36,429 nucleotides of DNA from Lujinxingia vulgaris (GCF_007997005.1 NZ_VOSL01000138.1:1-36429); one strand, 5' to 3'; positions 17,101-26,502 are shown, numbered from the stretch's first letter. Made by a program: numbers and translations. The notes: generated by a model from the letters alone, not told the origin.

Positions 17101-18879
17101 ATGCAGGACGGTCAACCCTCGGGGGCGCAGGATAGCAGCGTTGCGCATAGCCCTGAGACTCAGGAAGAGGTGCGCCTGGCCAGGCGCTGTTTCGCGCAGA
17201 TTGAGCGACTGACGACGGTGATGACCGGCTACCCGCCGGGGCACCCGGTGGTGGAGAACGCGCTCAAGGCGGTGCGCGATGCGTTTTATGACTTCTTTGA
17301 GATCACCGACCGCCTGACCGTGCAGATTCATCCGCACTGGATGGATCTTTACGGATCTGGCGAGATGGTCTGGGAGACGAGCGAGCCCCGTGACTACTGC
17401 TTTGCGCTGAGCCGTGACGGCGTCTACCTCCTGCACATCCTGGCCGGCGTCGATGAGGCGGAGCTGCGTGTGCTGGTGGGCGTGCTCAATGAGCTGATCG
17501 ACCAGCGCGATCTTTCGTCAGATGCGGCTTCACTGCTCTTTGAGGCGGGCTTTCGCTACATCTCCTTCGATGCCATCGACGAGTCGCTGGCCATGCTCGC
17601 CGGGCTGGATAATGACGTGCGCAACCGCGACACGCGCGAAGAGCAGGAGATGATCGATGAGCTCTTCAATGAAGCCTTCGACAAAGAGCTGGAGGCCAGC
17701 GCCGGCAGTGGAAAGGGCATGGAGCAGGACTTCGAGGTGCGTCTGCAACGCCGCGGCGAGCAGCAGATGAAGCTCGAGGTTGGCTCCCGGCAGTTTTTGC
17801 AGCTCGATGAGGACGCCCAGGCTCACCTCCTCGAGCTGAAGCGGGGCTTTACCGAGCATCATGAGCTGGAGCATCGTCAGGGCGAGGTGCTCTCGGCGCT
17901 GCTGGGCGCGCGCCCGCGGGCGAAGCTGCGACGCGGCGCGGTGGCGCAGATCGGTAACGTGATGGGGACGCTCCTGGAGACGGCGCAGCCCTGGGAGGCG
18001 CTCTCCTTTCTGAAGTTGATTCACCACTGGCGCGACAAGTTTCCGGCCGAGGTCGCCGGCGAGCTCAAAGAGGCTGTTAAGGAGTGCTTCACGCCCCGGC
18101 GTATTCAGGCGCTCAACAAGCAGGTGGCCACCGCTGAGCAGGGGCCCCGCCGCGCGATCTTGCAGATGTACAACGCCCTGCATCTGGAGGCCGCCAGCGA
18201 GGGGCTGGTGGAGGTGCTGGGCTGGAACCTGGAGGAGGACGCGCGCGAGGATATCCTGCGCTATATTCGCCAGCGCGCGCGTCGCGGGCTCGACTTCATC
18301 GAGCGCGCGCTCCCCCGGGTCCCTGGCGAGCGCGCCGAGCCTCTGGTGGATCTTCTGGTGGAGATGATGCCGCGCTCGCGCGGGCTGCTCCTGGAGCTTG
18401 TGCGCGGGCAGATGGAGCCGCTGATCAAGCTCAAGGCGCTCAAGGCGATGCGCGGGACCTGGTCGGACGTCAATGAGGTGCGTGAGGTGCTGGTGCCGCT
18501 TGTGCGCGGCTCCCACAGCGGACTTCGGCTGGAGGCGCTGCAGGCGCTGGCTGCGGCGATGCCCGCGCATGTGCTGCGCGTGGTGGAGCCCCTGCTCGAT
18601 CCCAAACTTGCCAAACGTCCTGAAGAGGAAGTTCGCGAGCTTGTGGCCGTGCTCATCAAGCATGGCGGCGCGCCGGCGGTTGAGAAGTTGCGTGAGCTTG
18701 TGCAGCGCCGGGGCATCGTGGCCGAAGACGAGCAGGAGCTGGCCGTGGTGATCGTGCGCGCGTTGATCAAGAGTCCCACGCCCGAGGTCGTGGTGCTTCT
18801 CAATGATGTCGCCAAAGACTGGCTGGTGGCCGGTCGGATTCGCTCGACCTGCAAAGAGGTCGTGGAGTTGATTCAGTGA
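17101..18879 (+). CDS. HEAT-like repeat protein with an N-terminal domain shared with its neighbour
   Basis: A 592-residue soluble protein. The N-terminal domain (about 25-135) has helix, strand and helix segments including TGYPPGHPVVENALKAVRDA, LTVQIHPHWMDLYGSGE and AGVDEAELRVLVGVLNEL. The C-terminal two thirds is helical with HEAT-like pairs, for example LIKLKALKAMRGTW, SGLRLEALQALAAAMPAH and PEEEVRELVAVLIKHGG. HEAT arrays usually bind proteins; no catalytic motif is seen. AGGAGG lies 5 nt before the ATG. It starts 9 bp after the lipoprotein gene and is followed 73 bp later by the degenerate HD-GYP protein, whose N-terminus appears related. I infer a scaffold in a signalling complex; the exact role is unknown. 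Confidence 0.82.
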   Translation: MQDGQPSGAQDSSVAHSPETQEEVRLARRCFAQIERLTTVMTGYPPGHPVVENALKAVRDAFYDFFEITDRLTVQIHPHWMDLYGSGEMVWETSEPRDYCFALSRDGVYLLHILAGVDEAELRVLVGVLNELIDQRDLSSDAASLLFEAGFRYISFDAIDESLAMLAGLDNDVRNRDTREEQEMIDELFNEAFDKELEASAGSGKGMEQDFEVRLQRRGEQQMKLEVGSRQFLQLDEDAQAHLLELKRGFTEHHELEHRQGEVLSALLGARPRAKLRRGAVAQIGNVMGTLLETAQPWEALSFLKLIHHWRDKFPAEVAGELKEAVKECFTPRRIQALNKQVATAEQGPRRAILQMYNALHLEAASEGLVEVLGWNLEEDAREDILRYIRQRARRGLDFIERALPRVPGERAEPLVDLLVEMMPRSRGLLLELVRGQMEPLIKLKALKAMRGTWSDVNEVREVLVPLVRGSHSGLRLEALQALAAAMPAHVLRVVEPLLDPKLAKRPEEEVRELVAVLIKHGGAPAVEKLRELVQRRGIVAEDEQELAVVIVRALIKSPTPEVVVLLNDVAKDWLVAGRIRSTCKEVVELIQ

Positions 18880-18952
18880 GAGCGTCGGCAGGCGTCAGAC
18901 CCCCGCGCGCCCGAGCGTGCCGGGCGTGGCGCTTCAACACGAAGGTGCATCG

Positions 18953-20401
18953 ATGAGCGAAGAATTCGACTCCCAGGAGCAGGAACTCGGCCTGGAGGCA
19001 GCCAGCGTGCCGCTGAGCAGCGACGACCCCCAGGCGTTTGGCCGTTTTGTGGTCGACAGCGTCTACCGCATTATGAAAGTCGCCTCGATCTACAGCGTCG
19101 ATCATAATCAGACGCGCCAGGCGATGGAGGCGTTCATGCCGGCGTTTCGCCAGAGCGTCGCGCAGGTTGAGGGGGGCGCGATCTCGCTGACGATCCGTGG
19201 CGAGCTTTGCAGCGTGAACGGGGAGACCCTCCGGCTGCGACGCAAAGAGCAGGAGCGCCTCAACGAGCTTCACGGGATCTTTAAGGCGGCCACCATTCGA
19301 GGCATCGCCTTTGAGGAGGCGATGACCATCGACGATCTGGTCGCCTTTCTCAGCGCCCTCAATGAGGCGGGGCGAAGCGGTGCGGGCATGGAGCATGTGC
19401 AGGTGCCCAACATCGTCATTCAGCACGGCACGCCCGATCAGTCCATTATGGAGGCCATCGCCCAGGTCAATAAGGCGATGTACGTCGCTCACGTGTACAT
19501 CCGTGCGTTGGTCAAGGTGCGCAACATGCACGAGCACGTCCAGCAGACGCAGTCGCCGGAGGTGCCCACCGGGGTGGTGCGACGGATTTTGCAGACAGTC
19601 TCAGAGCTTCTGGCCGACGATGACTTCACCATTCTGGGGCTTTTGCCGCTGCGCCTGGTGCCGCCGGATGTCAGCTCGCACTCGGTGAACACGGCGATCT
19701 ACGCGATGCTTCTGGCCGATCGTCTGGGGCTGGGCCAGCAGATGACGGCCTACGTGGGCATGGCGGTGATCTACCAGGACATCGATCGCCTGGTGGGGAT
19801 CTCGGTGGGGCATCGCGACCGCGACCCGGGGCTCGACTCCCACCGCCAGTTCTCGGCGAACCTGCGCGATGTGGCCCTGATGCTCGACCACGTCGAGGGT
19901 GACGTGATCTCCACGCTGCGCGTCTTGCTGACCTATGAGCGAGGTTGTGCGTTTGAGAGTGAGGTGGGGCGCCCCTTCTACCGGGCGCCGCGCACGCTGC
20001 ACCTGATCTGTCGCATCATCGATTTGTGTCGCACCTACGATCTGCTCATTCAGGGGCTGCAGGGCTACAAGACGCGTCGCCCCGATCTTGCGATTCAGTA
20101 CGTGGAGAGCCGCGCCGGCGAGGTCTTCGATCCCCACCTGACGCGCCTGCTGGTCTCAACGCTGGGACTTTTTCCGATCGGCTCTACCGTGCAGTTGAGC
20201 TCCGGGGAGTCGGCGGTGGTGATTCGCACGCCATCGCCGGCGGCCGACCCGCGTCGGCCGGTGGTGCGGGTGCTCAACCGCCGCGACCCGATGGTCATCG
20301 ATCTGAGCGATCCGCGCTTTGAGCATATTGAGATTGCGCGTTCCATCGACCTCGATGAGAGCGCGGAGACCAACCCCTCGCAGGTCTTCTTGCTCACCTG
20401 A
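18953..20401 (+). CDS. Degenerate HD-GYP-domain protein
   Basis: A 482-residue protein. The N-terminal region (about 30-140) resembles that of the preceding gene product. From about residue 205 the fold matches HD-GYP proteins: SSHSVNTAIYAMLLADRLGL (around His243) and ICRIIDLCRTYDLL. The C-terminal extension FPIGSTVQLSSGESAVVI is common in this class. Catalytic parts are lost. The expected His-Asp reads Gln275-Asp276 (IYQDIDRL). The HHE and GYP motifs are missing, and in their place stands LLTYERGCAFESEVGRP. It is therefore unlikely to hydrolyse cyclic di-GMP and may be a binding or scaffold protein. The ATG at 18953 has GAAGG about 8 nt upstream; an in-frame ATG at 18917 is the alternative. 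The bidirectional terminator at 20425 follows. Confidence 0.82.
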   Translation: MSEEFDSQEQELGLEAASVPLSSDDPQAFGRFVVDSVYRIMKVASIYSVDHNQTRQAMEAFMPAFRQSVAQVEGGAISLTIRGELCSVNGETLRLRRKEQERLNELHGIFKAATIRGIAFEEAMTIDDLVAFLSALNEAGRSGAGMEHVQVPNIVIQHGTPDQSIMEAIAQVNKAMYVAHVYIRALVKVRNMHEHVQQTQSPEVPTGVVRRILQTVSELLADDDFTILGLLPLRLVPPDVSSHSVNTAIYAMLLADRLGLGQQMTAYVGMAVIYQDIDRLVGISVGHRDRDPGLDSHRQFSANLRDVALMLDHVEGDVISTLRVLLTYERGCAFESEVGRPFYRAPRTLHLICRIIDLCRTYDLLIQGLQGYKTRRPDLAIQYVESRAGEVFDPHLTRLLVSTLGLFPIGSTVQLSSGESAVVIRTPSPAADPRRPVVRVLNRRDPMVIDLSDPRFEHIEIARSIDLDESAETNPSQVFLLT

Positions 20402-20424
20402 TCGCGTTGCTGTCCCGGCAATAG

Positions 20425-20461
20425 AAAACGCCGCGTCCCGAGGATCGGGGCGCGGCGTTTT
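20425..20461. terminator. Bidirectional rho-independent terminator
   Basis: A 16-bp stem with one G-U wobble and an AGGAT loop (20441-20445) has outer arms AAAACGCCGCG and CGCGGCGTTTT. Both strands therefore carry a U tract. It lies 23 bp after the HD-GYP stop and 33 bp after the stop of the convergent 918-residue protein gene, and serves both. Confidence 0.92.
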
Positions 20462-20493
20462 GGTTTCTTGTGCGTCAGGATTGGCCGGAGCGC

Positions 20494-23250
20494 TCAGTGC
20501 GGATCGACCCCGATGATGCCCTTCTCAAAAAGGTCGGCCAGGAGCGTCAGGGTCTCCAGCCGCGACATTGAGCTCATGTCGAGGATGTCTTCAAAGCAGA
20601 GCATCCCGTCGATCTGGCTGAGCAAAAAACCCGCCCGATGATCCAGATCCAGGCCGGCGATATCGCCCATAGAGACTTTGAGGGTGGGGACTTGAACCAG
20701 TGAGCCCAGGCGCTCGTGTTGCATGCGCTCCATCTCCCCTTCGAGCACACCGCGGAGCTGGCGAGCTTCGGTATGGTCGGTCTGATTGAGCACGTCGCTG
20801 ACGATCTCCAGCGCGGTCTCAAACTCGCCCTTCTCATAGAGGCGGCGTGCCTGGGCGGTGATGGCGTCGAAGTTGGCGCCCTCAGAGGGGATCTCGGAGG
20901 GAGGGCCGTCGACCTCTTCGAGCACAAAGGAGGAGGCGGCCATCTCGCTCAAGGGGCGGTTACGCACGCCGGTCGGTGCGTCGTGAGCAAAGGGGTTCTC
21001 GGAGCGCGCGGGGCTCTCGCTCGGGGGCTCGACATGGGCCGGGGTCGGCTCATCGCCCACCTCACGCACCACGGGTTCCCCGCGGTAGTGTGAGGGGCTG
21101 CGGTGGTGATCGGAGAGCTCAAAGAGCGAGCTCATGGAGCTCTCCGAGGCCAGGGAGTCGGCCAGCGCGAAGAACTCCTCCTCGTCGACGTGGTCGCGTT
21201 TGGTGGAGATCACTCCGGAGCTCGGTGCGTCGGCCGCGAAGGGGAGCGGCGTGGTGCCGCGGGGCGGTGTGGGCTCGGCCTGTTTGAGCGCGGCCACGTT
21301 GGGCTGGGGAGCCAGCGGCGTGTCCTGGCGCTGTCGGGTGCGCTCCAGCGAGGGCATCTTGCCGGTGGGACGCTCCTGCGTGCTGCCGGGCGCCGGAGTG
21401 CGCGACGTCGGTGGCTCGGTCCGCGACATCGCGGGCTCGGCGTTGGACGGCTTGCCAGAGAACGCGTCGCGCGCGTGCTCGGTGCCCTGGGCGGTCGACG
21501 CCGGGCTCTGCGAAGCATTGAGCGGCGGTGGGAAGAAGTCGGCGTCTTCGGGCTCGACGACCTCGCCAGGCGCCGACGCGTTCTGCGCTCCAGCGTTGAG
21601 AGGCGGCGGGAAGAAGAAGTCGTCTTCGGGCTCGGCCAGGGGCGCCGGCGACGCGCTCGGCGCTCCGGCGTTGAGGGGCGGCGGAAAGAAGAAGTCGTCT
21701 TCGGGCTCGACGACCTCTCCAGGCACGGAGTCAGCCACCTCGAAGGGTGTGCTGGAGGCGGGAGCCGGCGTGGCGTCGGGGCCGAGATCGAAGTCGAAGT
21801 CCAGATCGTCGCCCGGTTGCGCTGCGGTCACCGGTTCGCGCGCCGGCGCGGTGGAAGGGCGCTGCGCAAAGCCCGAGTCCCCGGAGGCCGACGAGGGCGT
21901 GGCAAAGGGCGAGCTTGAGGACGCGGGCGCGCCGAGATCGAAGTCGAGCTCCGGCTCATCCTCGCCAGAAATCTCTGCCGCCGGAGCGGAAAAACCGAAG
22001 TCGAGGTCGAAGTCATCGTCCTCGGAGTCGGAGGGCTCGTCGAAGCTGAACTTCAGGTCGGCGTCGGAGGGCTCGTCCAGCTTGAAGACCGAACCTCCTG
22101 GCGAGGCTGCACCGCTCGGGCCCTGAGCCTCGTCGGACGATGAAGACTCGGAGAGCTCGTTGAGCAGATCTTCGATCGGCGTGGAGATGGAGGCGCCCAT
22201 CGCAAAGTCGTAATCCGCCGCGGAGCCGACGTCGGCGCGATCGATATCCACGTCGGGCTCGGGCTCAAACTCGCCAGACTCTTCAAAAGGCACCGAGAGC
22301 GCCGCACCGAGCGCAAAGTCGTAGCCGTCGGACTCGTCGTCGGGCGGCGAGGCAGGAGGCGCATCGTCGAACTGATCGAAGAAGCTCTCAATTGAGGGCG
22401 CGACCGAGGTTTTGTCACCGCGATCGTCGGAGGAGGAGAGGGCCCGTGAGACGCCGGTGGGCTCATTCGGACCGGCAAAAGAGGGCTCTTTGAACGCGTC
22501 GGGCTCGTCCTCCCGGGGCGCTGAGGCGTCCGGGGAGGTGTGCAACGCGCGCAGCTGCGCCGGATCGAATTGCCGGGTGTGCTCGGTGAAGTTGTCGCGC
22601 AGCGACTCCCCGGCGCTCTTCGAGGGGTTGATGCCCAGCTGTGCGAGCGCCGCGTCGGGATCGATGCGGCGAGTGTGTTCGCCGAAGTCAGCACCCGGAG
22701 AGGCCTCGTGGGTGTCAGGCGATGCCGAGGGGGCGTCCTCATCGTCGTCGAGGGCGTCGAAGCTCCAGTTGGCCTCGCTCCTGGAGTCATCGACGTTGAG
22801 ATGCGCGAAGAAGCCACCGTCATCGTCGCCTTCGCTATCGAGCTCGAAGAAGGCGTCGAGGGCGTCGTCGCCGACGTCATCGATGTCGTCGATCTGAAGC
22901 ATCTCGGCAGGCTCGACGTCCCCGAGGTCTTCAAAATCTTCCATGCTGACCAGATCGTCGAGATCGTCGAAGTCACCCAGCAGGTCGAGCTCATCGAAGA
23001 GACTGGCCTCCGGGGGAGGCGCCACGGCGCGAAGTTGCGTCTCACACCATCGGGTGGCCGCGTCGAAGTCGGCCTGGGAGGGAGCGTCGCTCAACGACCG
23101 GATCAGCTGCGCGGACTCCGCGTCATTGAGCCCGGAGAGGCGCACCAGACGCAGCAACGCCAATGCGTTGGGGGCGTCGCCCCGCTCAAGGCAGGCGCGC
23201 AACTTCTCTAAGTGGCCCCGTTGTTGTTCGGCGTCAGGCGCTTGGGTCAT
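20494..23250 (-). CDS. 918-residue acidic low-complexity protein with C-terminal SRIDG-type module
   Basis: No known family covers its length. The start (1-75) is helical and TPR-like. Residues about 80-780 are rich in Asp, Glu, Ser, Pro and Ala and probably disordered, with internal short repeats: three copies of EPED(D)FFFPPPLNAGA-like sequence (21512-21723), two YDFA(L/M)GA motifs and two EHTRxxDP motifs. Near the C-terminus is a TPR-like pair (ARRLYEKGEFETALEIV). The last 60 residues form a small module, LSQIDGMLCFEDILDMSSMS then LFEKGIIGV, which matches the N-terminal module of the J protein two genes upstream. It starts 54 bp after the Hsp70 gene and is probably co-transcribed. A scaffold or client of the chaperone is inferred. 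The ATG at 23250 has only a weak GGTG site. Confidence 0.8.
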   Translation of the reverse strand: MTQAPDAEQQRGHLEKLRACLERGDAPNALALLRLVRLSGLNDAESAQLIRSLSDAPSQADFDAATRWCETQLRAVAPPPEASLFDELDLLGDFDDLDDLVSMEDFEDLGDVEPAEMLQIDDIDDVGDDALDAFFELDSEGDDDGGFFAHLNVDDSRSEANWSFDALDDDEDAPSASPDTHEASPGADFGEHTRRIDPDAALAQLGINPSKSAGESLRDNFTEHTRQFDPAQLRALHTSPDASAPREDEPDAFKEPSFAGPNEPTGVSRALSSSDDRGDKTSVAPSIESFFDQFDDAPPASPPDDESDGYDFALGAALSVPFEESGEFEPEPDVDIDRADVGSAADYDFAMGASISTPIEDLLNELSESSSSDEAQGPSGAASPGGSVFKLDEPSDADLKFSFDEPSDSEDDDFDLDFGFSAPAAEISGEDEPELDFDLGAPASSSSPFATPSSASGDSGFAQRPSTAPAREPVTAAQPGDDLDFDFDLGPDATPAPASSTPFEVADSVPGEVVEPEDDFFFPPPLNAGAPSASPAPLAEPEDDFFFPPPLNAGAQNASAPGEVVEPEDADFFPPPLNASQSPASTAQGTEHARDAFSGKPSNAEPAMSRTEPPTSRTPAPGSTQERPTGKMPSLERTRQRQDTPLAPQPNVAALKQAEPTPPRGTTPLPFAADAPSSGVISTKRDHVDEEEFFALADSLASESSMSSLFELSDHHRSPSHYRGEPVVREVGDEPTPAHVEPPSESPARSENPFAHDAPTGVRNRPLSEMAASSFVLEEVDGPPSEIPSEGANFDAITAQARRLYEKGEFETALEIVSDVLNQTDHTEARQLRGVLEGEMERMQHERLGSLVQVPTLKVSMGDIAGLDLDHRAGFLLSQIDGMLCFEDILDMSSMSRLETLTLLADLFEKGIIGVDPH

Positions 23251-23304
23251 GAAGTTTCACCAGATCTTCTTCGGCAACATAAGGCGGCTACGAGGTCAGG
23301 AGGC

Positions 23305-25122
23305 TCAGGCGCCCATGGCGGCGGCTTTGACCGACTGGAGGACCTGCTGGATCTCGTCGGCGGTGGTGTTGAGCCGGGCGGTGTCTTTGGAGTCGAGGGC
23401 CTGTCGGGCCTGCTCCACGCTGCGGGTGACCCGCTCGCGCAGGTGCTCCAGGAGGTGGCCGTCGCCGTTGCTGATGGTCCGCTCGGTGAGTTTTTCAAGC
23501 TCGCGCACCGACTTGCGGATCTGGCCCCGGACGCGCTCGAGCTCCTCATCGCGCTTGAGCTCTACCAGGTAGTCCTGGTTCTCCTCGATCATGTTTTGAA
23601 TCTCTTCTTCGGTCAGACCGCTGGTGGCGGTGACCGTGATCGACTGTTCTTTGCCCGTCTCCAGGTCGCGGGCCTGGACGGAGACGATGCCGTCGGCGCT
23701 GATCTCGAAGGCGACCTCGACTTCGACCTCGCCAGCCGGCGCGCGGCGCAGCCCGCTGAGCACGAACTCACCGAGCATCTCGTTCTCCTCGGCGTTGGGC
23801 GACTCGCCCTGGAGCACGATGATCTTCACCGAGGTCTGGTTGTCGCGCACCGTGGTGAAGATGTGGCCGTGGCTGGTGGGAATGGTGGCGTTGGCTTCAA
23901 TGAGGACCTCAAAGCCGCCGCCGTGCACCATGATCCCCAGGCTGTGCGGGGTGACATCGAGCAGGAGCACATCGCTGCTGCCTTCGATAAGCGCCGCACC
24001 CTGGACGGAGGCGCCCAGCGCCACCGCCTCATCGGGGTGCACCTGCTTCGAGGGAGCTTTGCCGAAGTAGTCGCGCACCGCGGCCTGAATCCGCGGCATA
24101 CGCGTCATGCCGCCGACCAGGATCACGTCGTCGATGTCGTCGACCTCAAGGCCGCTCTCCTGAAGGGTGGCCTGGCAGATCTTGATGGTGCGCTGCACGA
24201 GGTCGATGACCAGCTCTTCAAACGCGTCGCGGGTCAGCGTGGTCTGCAGGTGCAGCGCCTCGCCATCGTCGCGGCTGTGGATGAAGGGCAGGCTGATCTC
24301 GGTCTCGGGCATCGAGGAGAGCTCGATCTTGGCCTTCTCGGCGGCGTCGCGAAGACGCTGAAGGGCCATCTCGTCTTTGCGAAGATCGACCTTGTGCTCG
24401 CGGGCAAACTCAAAGGCCAGGTGCTCGATAATACGCGCGTCGAAGTCCTCGCCGCCCAAAAAGGTGTCCCCGGCGGTGGAGAGCACGTCGAAGACGCCCT
24501 CATGGATATCGAGGATGGAGATATCGAAGGTGCCCCCGCCCAGGTCGTAGATGGCGACGGTGGCGTCGAGGTTTTTGCCAAACCCGTAAGCCAGGGCAGC
24601 AGCGGTGGGCTCGTTGATGATGCGGACGATGTCGAGCCCGGCGATGCGACCGGCGTCGCGGGTGGCGGTGCGCTGGTTGTCGTTGAAATAGGCCGGCACC
24701 GTCACCACCGCTTTGGTGGGCTCTTCACCGAGGAACTCCTGGGCGACGAGCTTCATCTCCTGGAGCACGATGCTGGAGATCTCGGGCAGGCTGTATTCTT
24801 TGTCGCGAAGTTTGATGCGCACATCTTCGTGGGGGCCCTGCACGATCTCGTAGGGGCAGGTCTCGATGCAGTGGCGGACCTCCGAGGAGTTCCACTTTCT
24901 GCCGATCAGGCGCTTGGAGGCGTAGACGGTGTGGCGGGCATTGGTGATGGCCTGCCGCTTGGCCATCTGACCGACCAGCCGTCGACCGCTCTCGGTGATC
25001 GCGACCACGCTGGGGGTGGTTTTGTAGCCCCCTTTATTGGGAATCACCTGCGGGGTGCCGCCTTCGACGATGGCGACACAGGAGTTGGTGGTCCCGAGGT
25101 CGATTCCGATGATGCGCTCCAT
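23305..25122 (-). CDS. dnaK: Hsp70/DnaK-type chaperone
   Basis: A 605-residue Hsp70 with all core motifs: [10 protein letters not shown] (residues 5-14), [24 protein letters not shown] (191-202), [11 protein letters not shown] and [10 protein letters not shown] substrate-binding beta domain (about 375-490) and a helical lid follow. It binds exposed hydrophobic segments of client proteins in an ATP cycle driven by J proteins. It is shorter than a typical DnaK (about 640) because it ends soon after the lid with VKAAAMGA and lacks the disordered acidic tail. No grpE is in the window. The J gene lies 57 bp upstream and the 918-residue acidic protein 54 bp downstream. I suspect a paralogue with a dedicated task rather than the main housekeeping DnaK, although this cannot be proved here. 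AAGGAG lies 6 nt before the ATG. Confidence 0.93.
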   Translation of the reverse strand: MERIIGIDLGTTNSCVAIVEGGTPQVIPNKGGYKTTPSVVAITESGRRLVGQMAKRQAITNARHTVYASKRLIGRKWNSSEVRHCIETCPYEIVQGPHEDVRIKLRDKEYSLPEISSIVLQEMKLVAQEFLGEEPTKAVVTVPAYFNDNQRTATRDAGRIAGLDIVRIINEPTAAALAYGFGKNLDATVAIYDLGGGTFDISILDIHEGVFDVLSTAGDTFLGGEDFDARIIEHLAFEFAREHKVDLRKDEMALQRLRDAAEKAKIELSSMPETEISLPFIHSRDDGEALHLQTTLTRDAFEELVIDLVQRTIKICQATLQESGLEVDDIDDVILVGGMTRMPRIQAAVRDYFGKAPSKQVHPDEAVALGASVQGAALIEGSSDVLLLDVTPHSLGIMVHGGGFEVLIEANATIPTSHGHIFTTVRDNQTSVKIIVLQGESPNAEENEMLGEFVLSGLRRAPAGEVEVEVAFEISADGIVSVQARDLETGKEQSITVTATSGLTEEEIQNMIEENQDYLVELKRDEELERVRGQIRKSVRELEKLTERTISNGDGHLLEHLRERVTRSVEQARQALDSKDTARLNTTADEIQQVLQSVKAAAMGA

Positions 25123-25179
25123 GCGTTCTCCTTAGCGGGTCGTGCGACGTGGCAGGTGGCGGCGTTTGCCGGCGGTGGT

Positions 25180-26289
25180 TCAGGCGCGCAGCTGGTGAAG
25201 GTGCGCGAGAATGTCGGCGTCGTCGGGTCTCAGCTCCAGAGCGCGCTCCAGATGGTAGATCGCGTCGGAGGGTGATTGTTTCATTATGTATAACTCGCCC
25301 AGAATTCGCAGCGCGTCAACGGAGCTTGCTTCGATCTTATGAGCGGCGCGCGCAAAAGCGACCGCGTCGTCGAGGTGTTCACCGCTCTCTTTGAGGTTTT
25401 TCGCCACGCGCAGGGCCAGCGCGTGGTCGCGTTTGAGCGTGAGCGCTTTGCGGAACTCGCGCAGCGCCGCGGCGACATCATCGCGCTCCAGATGGGCGTC
25501 GCCGCGTCGCACCAGCAGCTGAAAGGCCATCTCGCGTTTGCGGTCGCTGGAGACCTCCTCAATGGGCTCGCTGCGCTGGGAGAGCGGCGTGGAGGCCTGC
25601 ACCGGGGTGCCCGCAGGCTGGCGGCCCTGCTCCAGAAGCTCATCGTACTCCGCGCGTTTTTTGCGGTTGGAGAGGGTCTGGTAGGCGCGGGTGATGCGCT
25701 GAAAGATCTTCTCGATGCGCATGCCGTAGTCGCCCAGCACTTTTCGGAAGAAGCGATCGGGGTGGTAGCGCTTGGACATGGAGAAGTAGGCGCTGCGAAG
25801 TTCGCGTCGGCCGCAGTCGGCAGAGACGCCCAGAAGACCGTAATAGTCGACCTCATCGAGCTGGGCGTACACAAAGACGACCTCGCGTTTGAAGTCATCG
25901 TCAAGCTCGACGCTCTGCTCGAGAAGCTCGCGGTCAAAGGCGAAGTCATCCATCGCTACCGGGAAGCGGGTGAGGATAGCCTCGCTGAGCTCTTCGCCCG
26001 GGTCCTGGTCGGCCTCCGAGGCCGACGACGCTGCTGATGAGGTGTCAGCCAGGGGGGCCGGAGACGTCTGTCCGGGGAGCTCGATGAGCCCGCTCTTCCA
26101 GAGGCTCTCGATGCACTCCATGGTGCGCGGGCGCCCCAGGCCGCTGACCGAGCAGAGCTGGGCGACGGTCATTGAGCCGTCGACGCGCGAGAGCACGAAG
26201 AACTCTTCGGGTGTCAGCGGCGACTTGAGGCTTTTAAAGTCGACCCCGCTCAGCGCGCGCGGGGCGAGCGTCTCATCGATTGAGGACAT
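25180..26289 (-). CDS. J-domain protein with N-terminal SRIDG-type module and TPR repeats
   Basis: A 369-residue protein of three parts. Residues about 28-70 form a small module (FFVLSRVDGSMTVAQLCSVS, then LWKSGLIEL). The J domain lies at about 146-217 with the key KRYHPDRF (His-Pro-Asp at 176-178) and the preceding DYYGLLGV. TPR-like helices lie at about 258-365, including AAALREFRKALTLKRDHALA and AIYHLERALELRPDDADIL. There is no Gly/Phe region and no zinc domain, so it is a class C J protein. It should stimulate the Hsp70 encoded 57 bp downstream and bring clients through its module or TPRs. I chose the ATG at 26289 because the module begins soon after it; the extension to 26427 looks non-coding. 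The ribosome-binding site is weak. A 213-bp gap separates it from argD. Confidence 0.9.
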   Translation of the reverse strand: MSSIDETLAPRALSGVDFKSLKSPLTPEEFFVLSRVDGSMTVAQLCSVSGLGRPRTMECIESLWKSGLIELPGQTSPAPLADTSSAASSASEADQDPGEELSEAILTRFPVAMDDFAFDRELLEQSVELDDDFKREVVFVYAQLDEVDYYGLLGVSADCGRRELRSAYFSMSKRYHPDRFFRKVLGDYGMRIEKIFQRITRAYQTLSNRKKRAEYDELLEQGRQPAGTPVQASTPLSQRSEPIEEVSSDRKREMAFQLLVRRGDAHLERDDVAAALREFRKALTLKRDHALALRVAKNLKESGEHLDDAVAFARAAHKIEASSVDALRILGELYIMKQSPSDAIYHLERALELRPDDADILAHLHQLRA

Positions 26290-26502
26290 CGTCTGACCGA
26301 TAGGGGAAGTGGGGGACGCGAGCAGTGACCACGCGCCCGCCGGCCGAGCTGAAGTACGAGAGAAGTCCCCGGAACTCTTCAGGGAGCGAGGTGCCCGGGA
26401 GCGCTGGCAACCAGAATGAACAGGCATTTAGCTGAGGTCGAGGATACTTTGGCGCCGCCGATGTGGCAAGGAGGGCGGCGGCGCTGCGGGGCGGCCAGAT
26501 GT

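Noticed and set aside
23212-25275. 687-residue plus-strand open frame opposite the Hsp70 gene
   Set aside because: It mirrors the codons of the Hsp70 gene in GC-rich DNA, has no ribosome-binding site and shows no domain; the minus strand is clearly coding.
26452-26484. 8-bp inverted repeat between argD and the J gene as an argD terminator
   Set aside because: It has a 17-nt loop and no U tract on the minus strand; read-through into the J gene is as likely.
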